In this document: in pieces, positions 13,729 through 13,770 of the stretch
Numbering within the stretch: the first letter of the stretch is position 1
How the letters are laid out: every line of letters begins with the position of its first letter
From: JADJEK01 sp052034255
GTDB taxonomy: Bacteria > Planctomycetota > B15-G4 > JADJEK01
Direction of reading: 5' to 3'
DNA: 13,770 nucleotides
Assembly: GCA_052034255.1 (NCBI GenBank)
Contig: JBPOIU010000093.1
Coordinates: 1 to 13,770 of the forward strand
Notes under the pieces: generated by a model
What the model saw: only the letters and a program-made list of their open reading frames with translations
The model's database searches: none
What the model was told of the DNA's origin: nothing
Translations under genes and position numbers: made by a program

Positions 13729-13770
13729 GACCCCCTCGTTGGACCCCCGCGCCCGGGGCCCCCCCCAACC

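Overview
The window is strongly GC-rich and gene-dense. It most resembles a Planctomycetota genome from the marine Poly30/Pla133-type lineages, although this is inferred from gene style and not from a marker gene. Supporting signs are secreted beta-propeller proteins, one with a Cys-containing C-terminal module I associate with that group; an FG-GAP protein of the ASPIC/UnbV (CRTAC1) type; a zinc-finger anti-sigma factor without a membrane anchor beside an ECF-like sigma factor; and frequent 4-nt GTGA/ATGA gene overlaps.

Layout. 1-1243 (minus) holds a secreted PQQ-type sugar dehydrogenase that runs off the left edge. A divergent intergenic region follows, then a tight plus-strand operon at 1442-5473: kynureninase-like PLP enzyme, benzoate/aminobenzoate-type CoA ligase, creatininase-family amidohydrolase and 4-hydroxybenzoyl-CoA-type thioesterase. 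The set fits aryl-acid handling such as kynurenine to anthranilate to anthraniloyl-CoA, but substrates are inferred. Converging on it is a minus-strand sigma/anti-sigma pair (5397-6595), whose anti-sigma frame overlaps the thioesterase tail by 77 bp. A divergent plus-strand gene encodes a tRNA dihydrouridine synthase (6887-7900).

A gene-poor stretch of lower GC (7901-8218) precedes a minus-strand secreted protein with three FKBP-like units, the middle one degenerate (8219-9400). Divergent from it is a coupled plus-strand pair at 9571-12212: a secreted or anchored UnbV-like FG-GAP protein and an RnfD/NqrB-like membrane protein resembling UnbU. UnbV and UnbU are best known as accessory genes of enediyne clusters, yet no enediyne polyketide synthase lies here. 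After two hairpins in the convergent gap comes a minus-strand secreted beta-propeller protein (12337-13497) with a good sigma70-like promoter. The right end (13636-13728) carries three palindromes at an exact 35-bp period.

The points most worth following are the four-gene kynureninase/CoA-ligase/creatininase/thioesterase operon and the UnbV-UnbU pair outside an enediyne context. I found no CRISPR array, rRNA, tRNA or intact mobile element.
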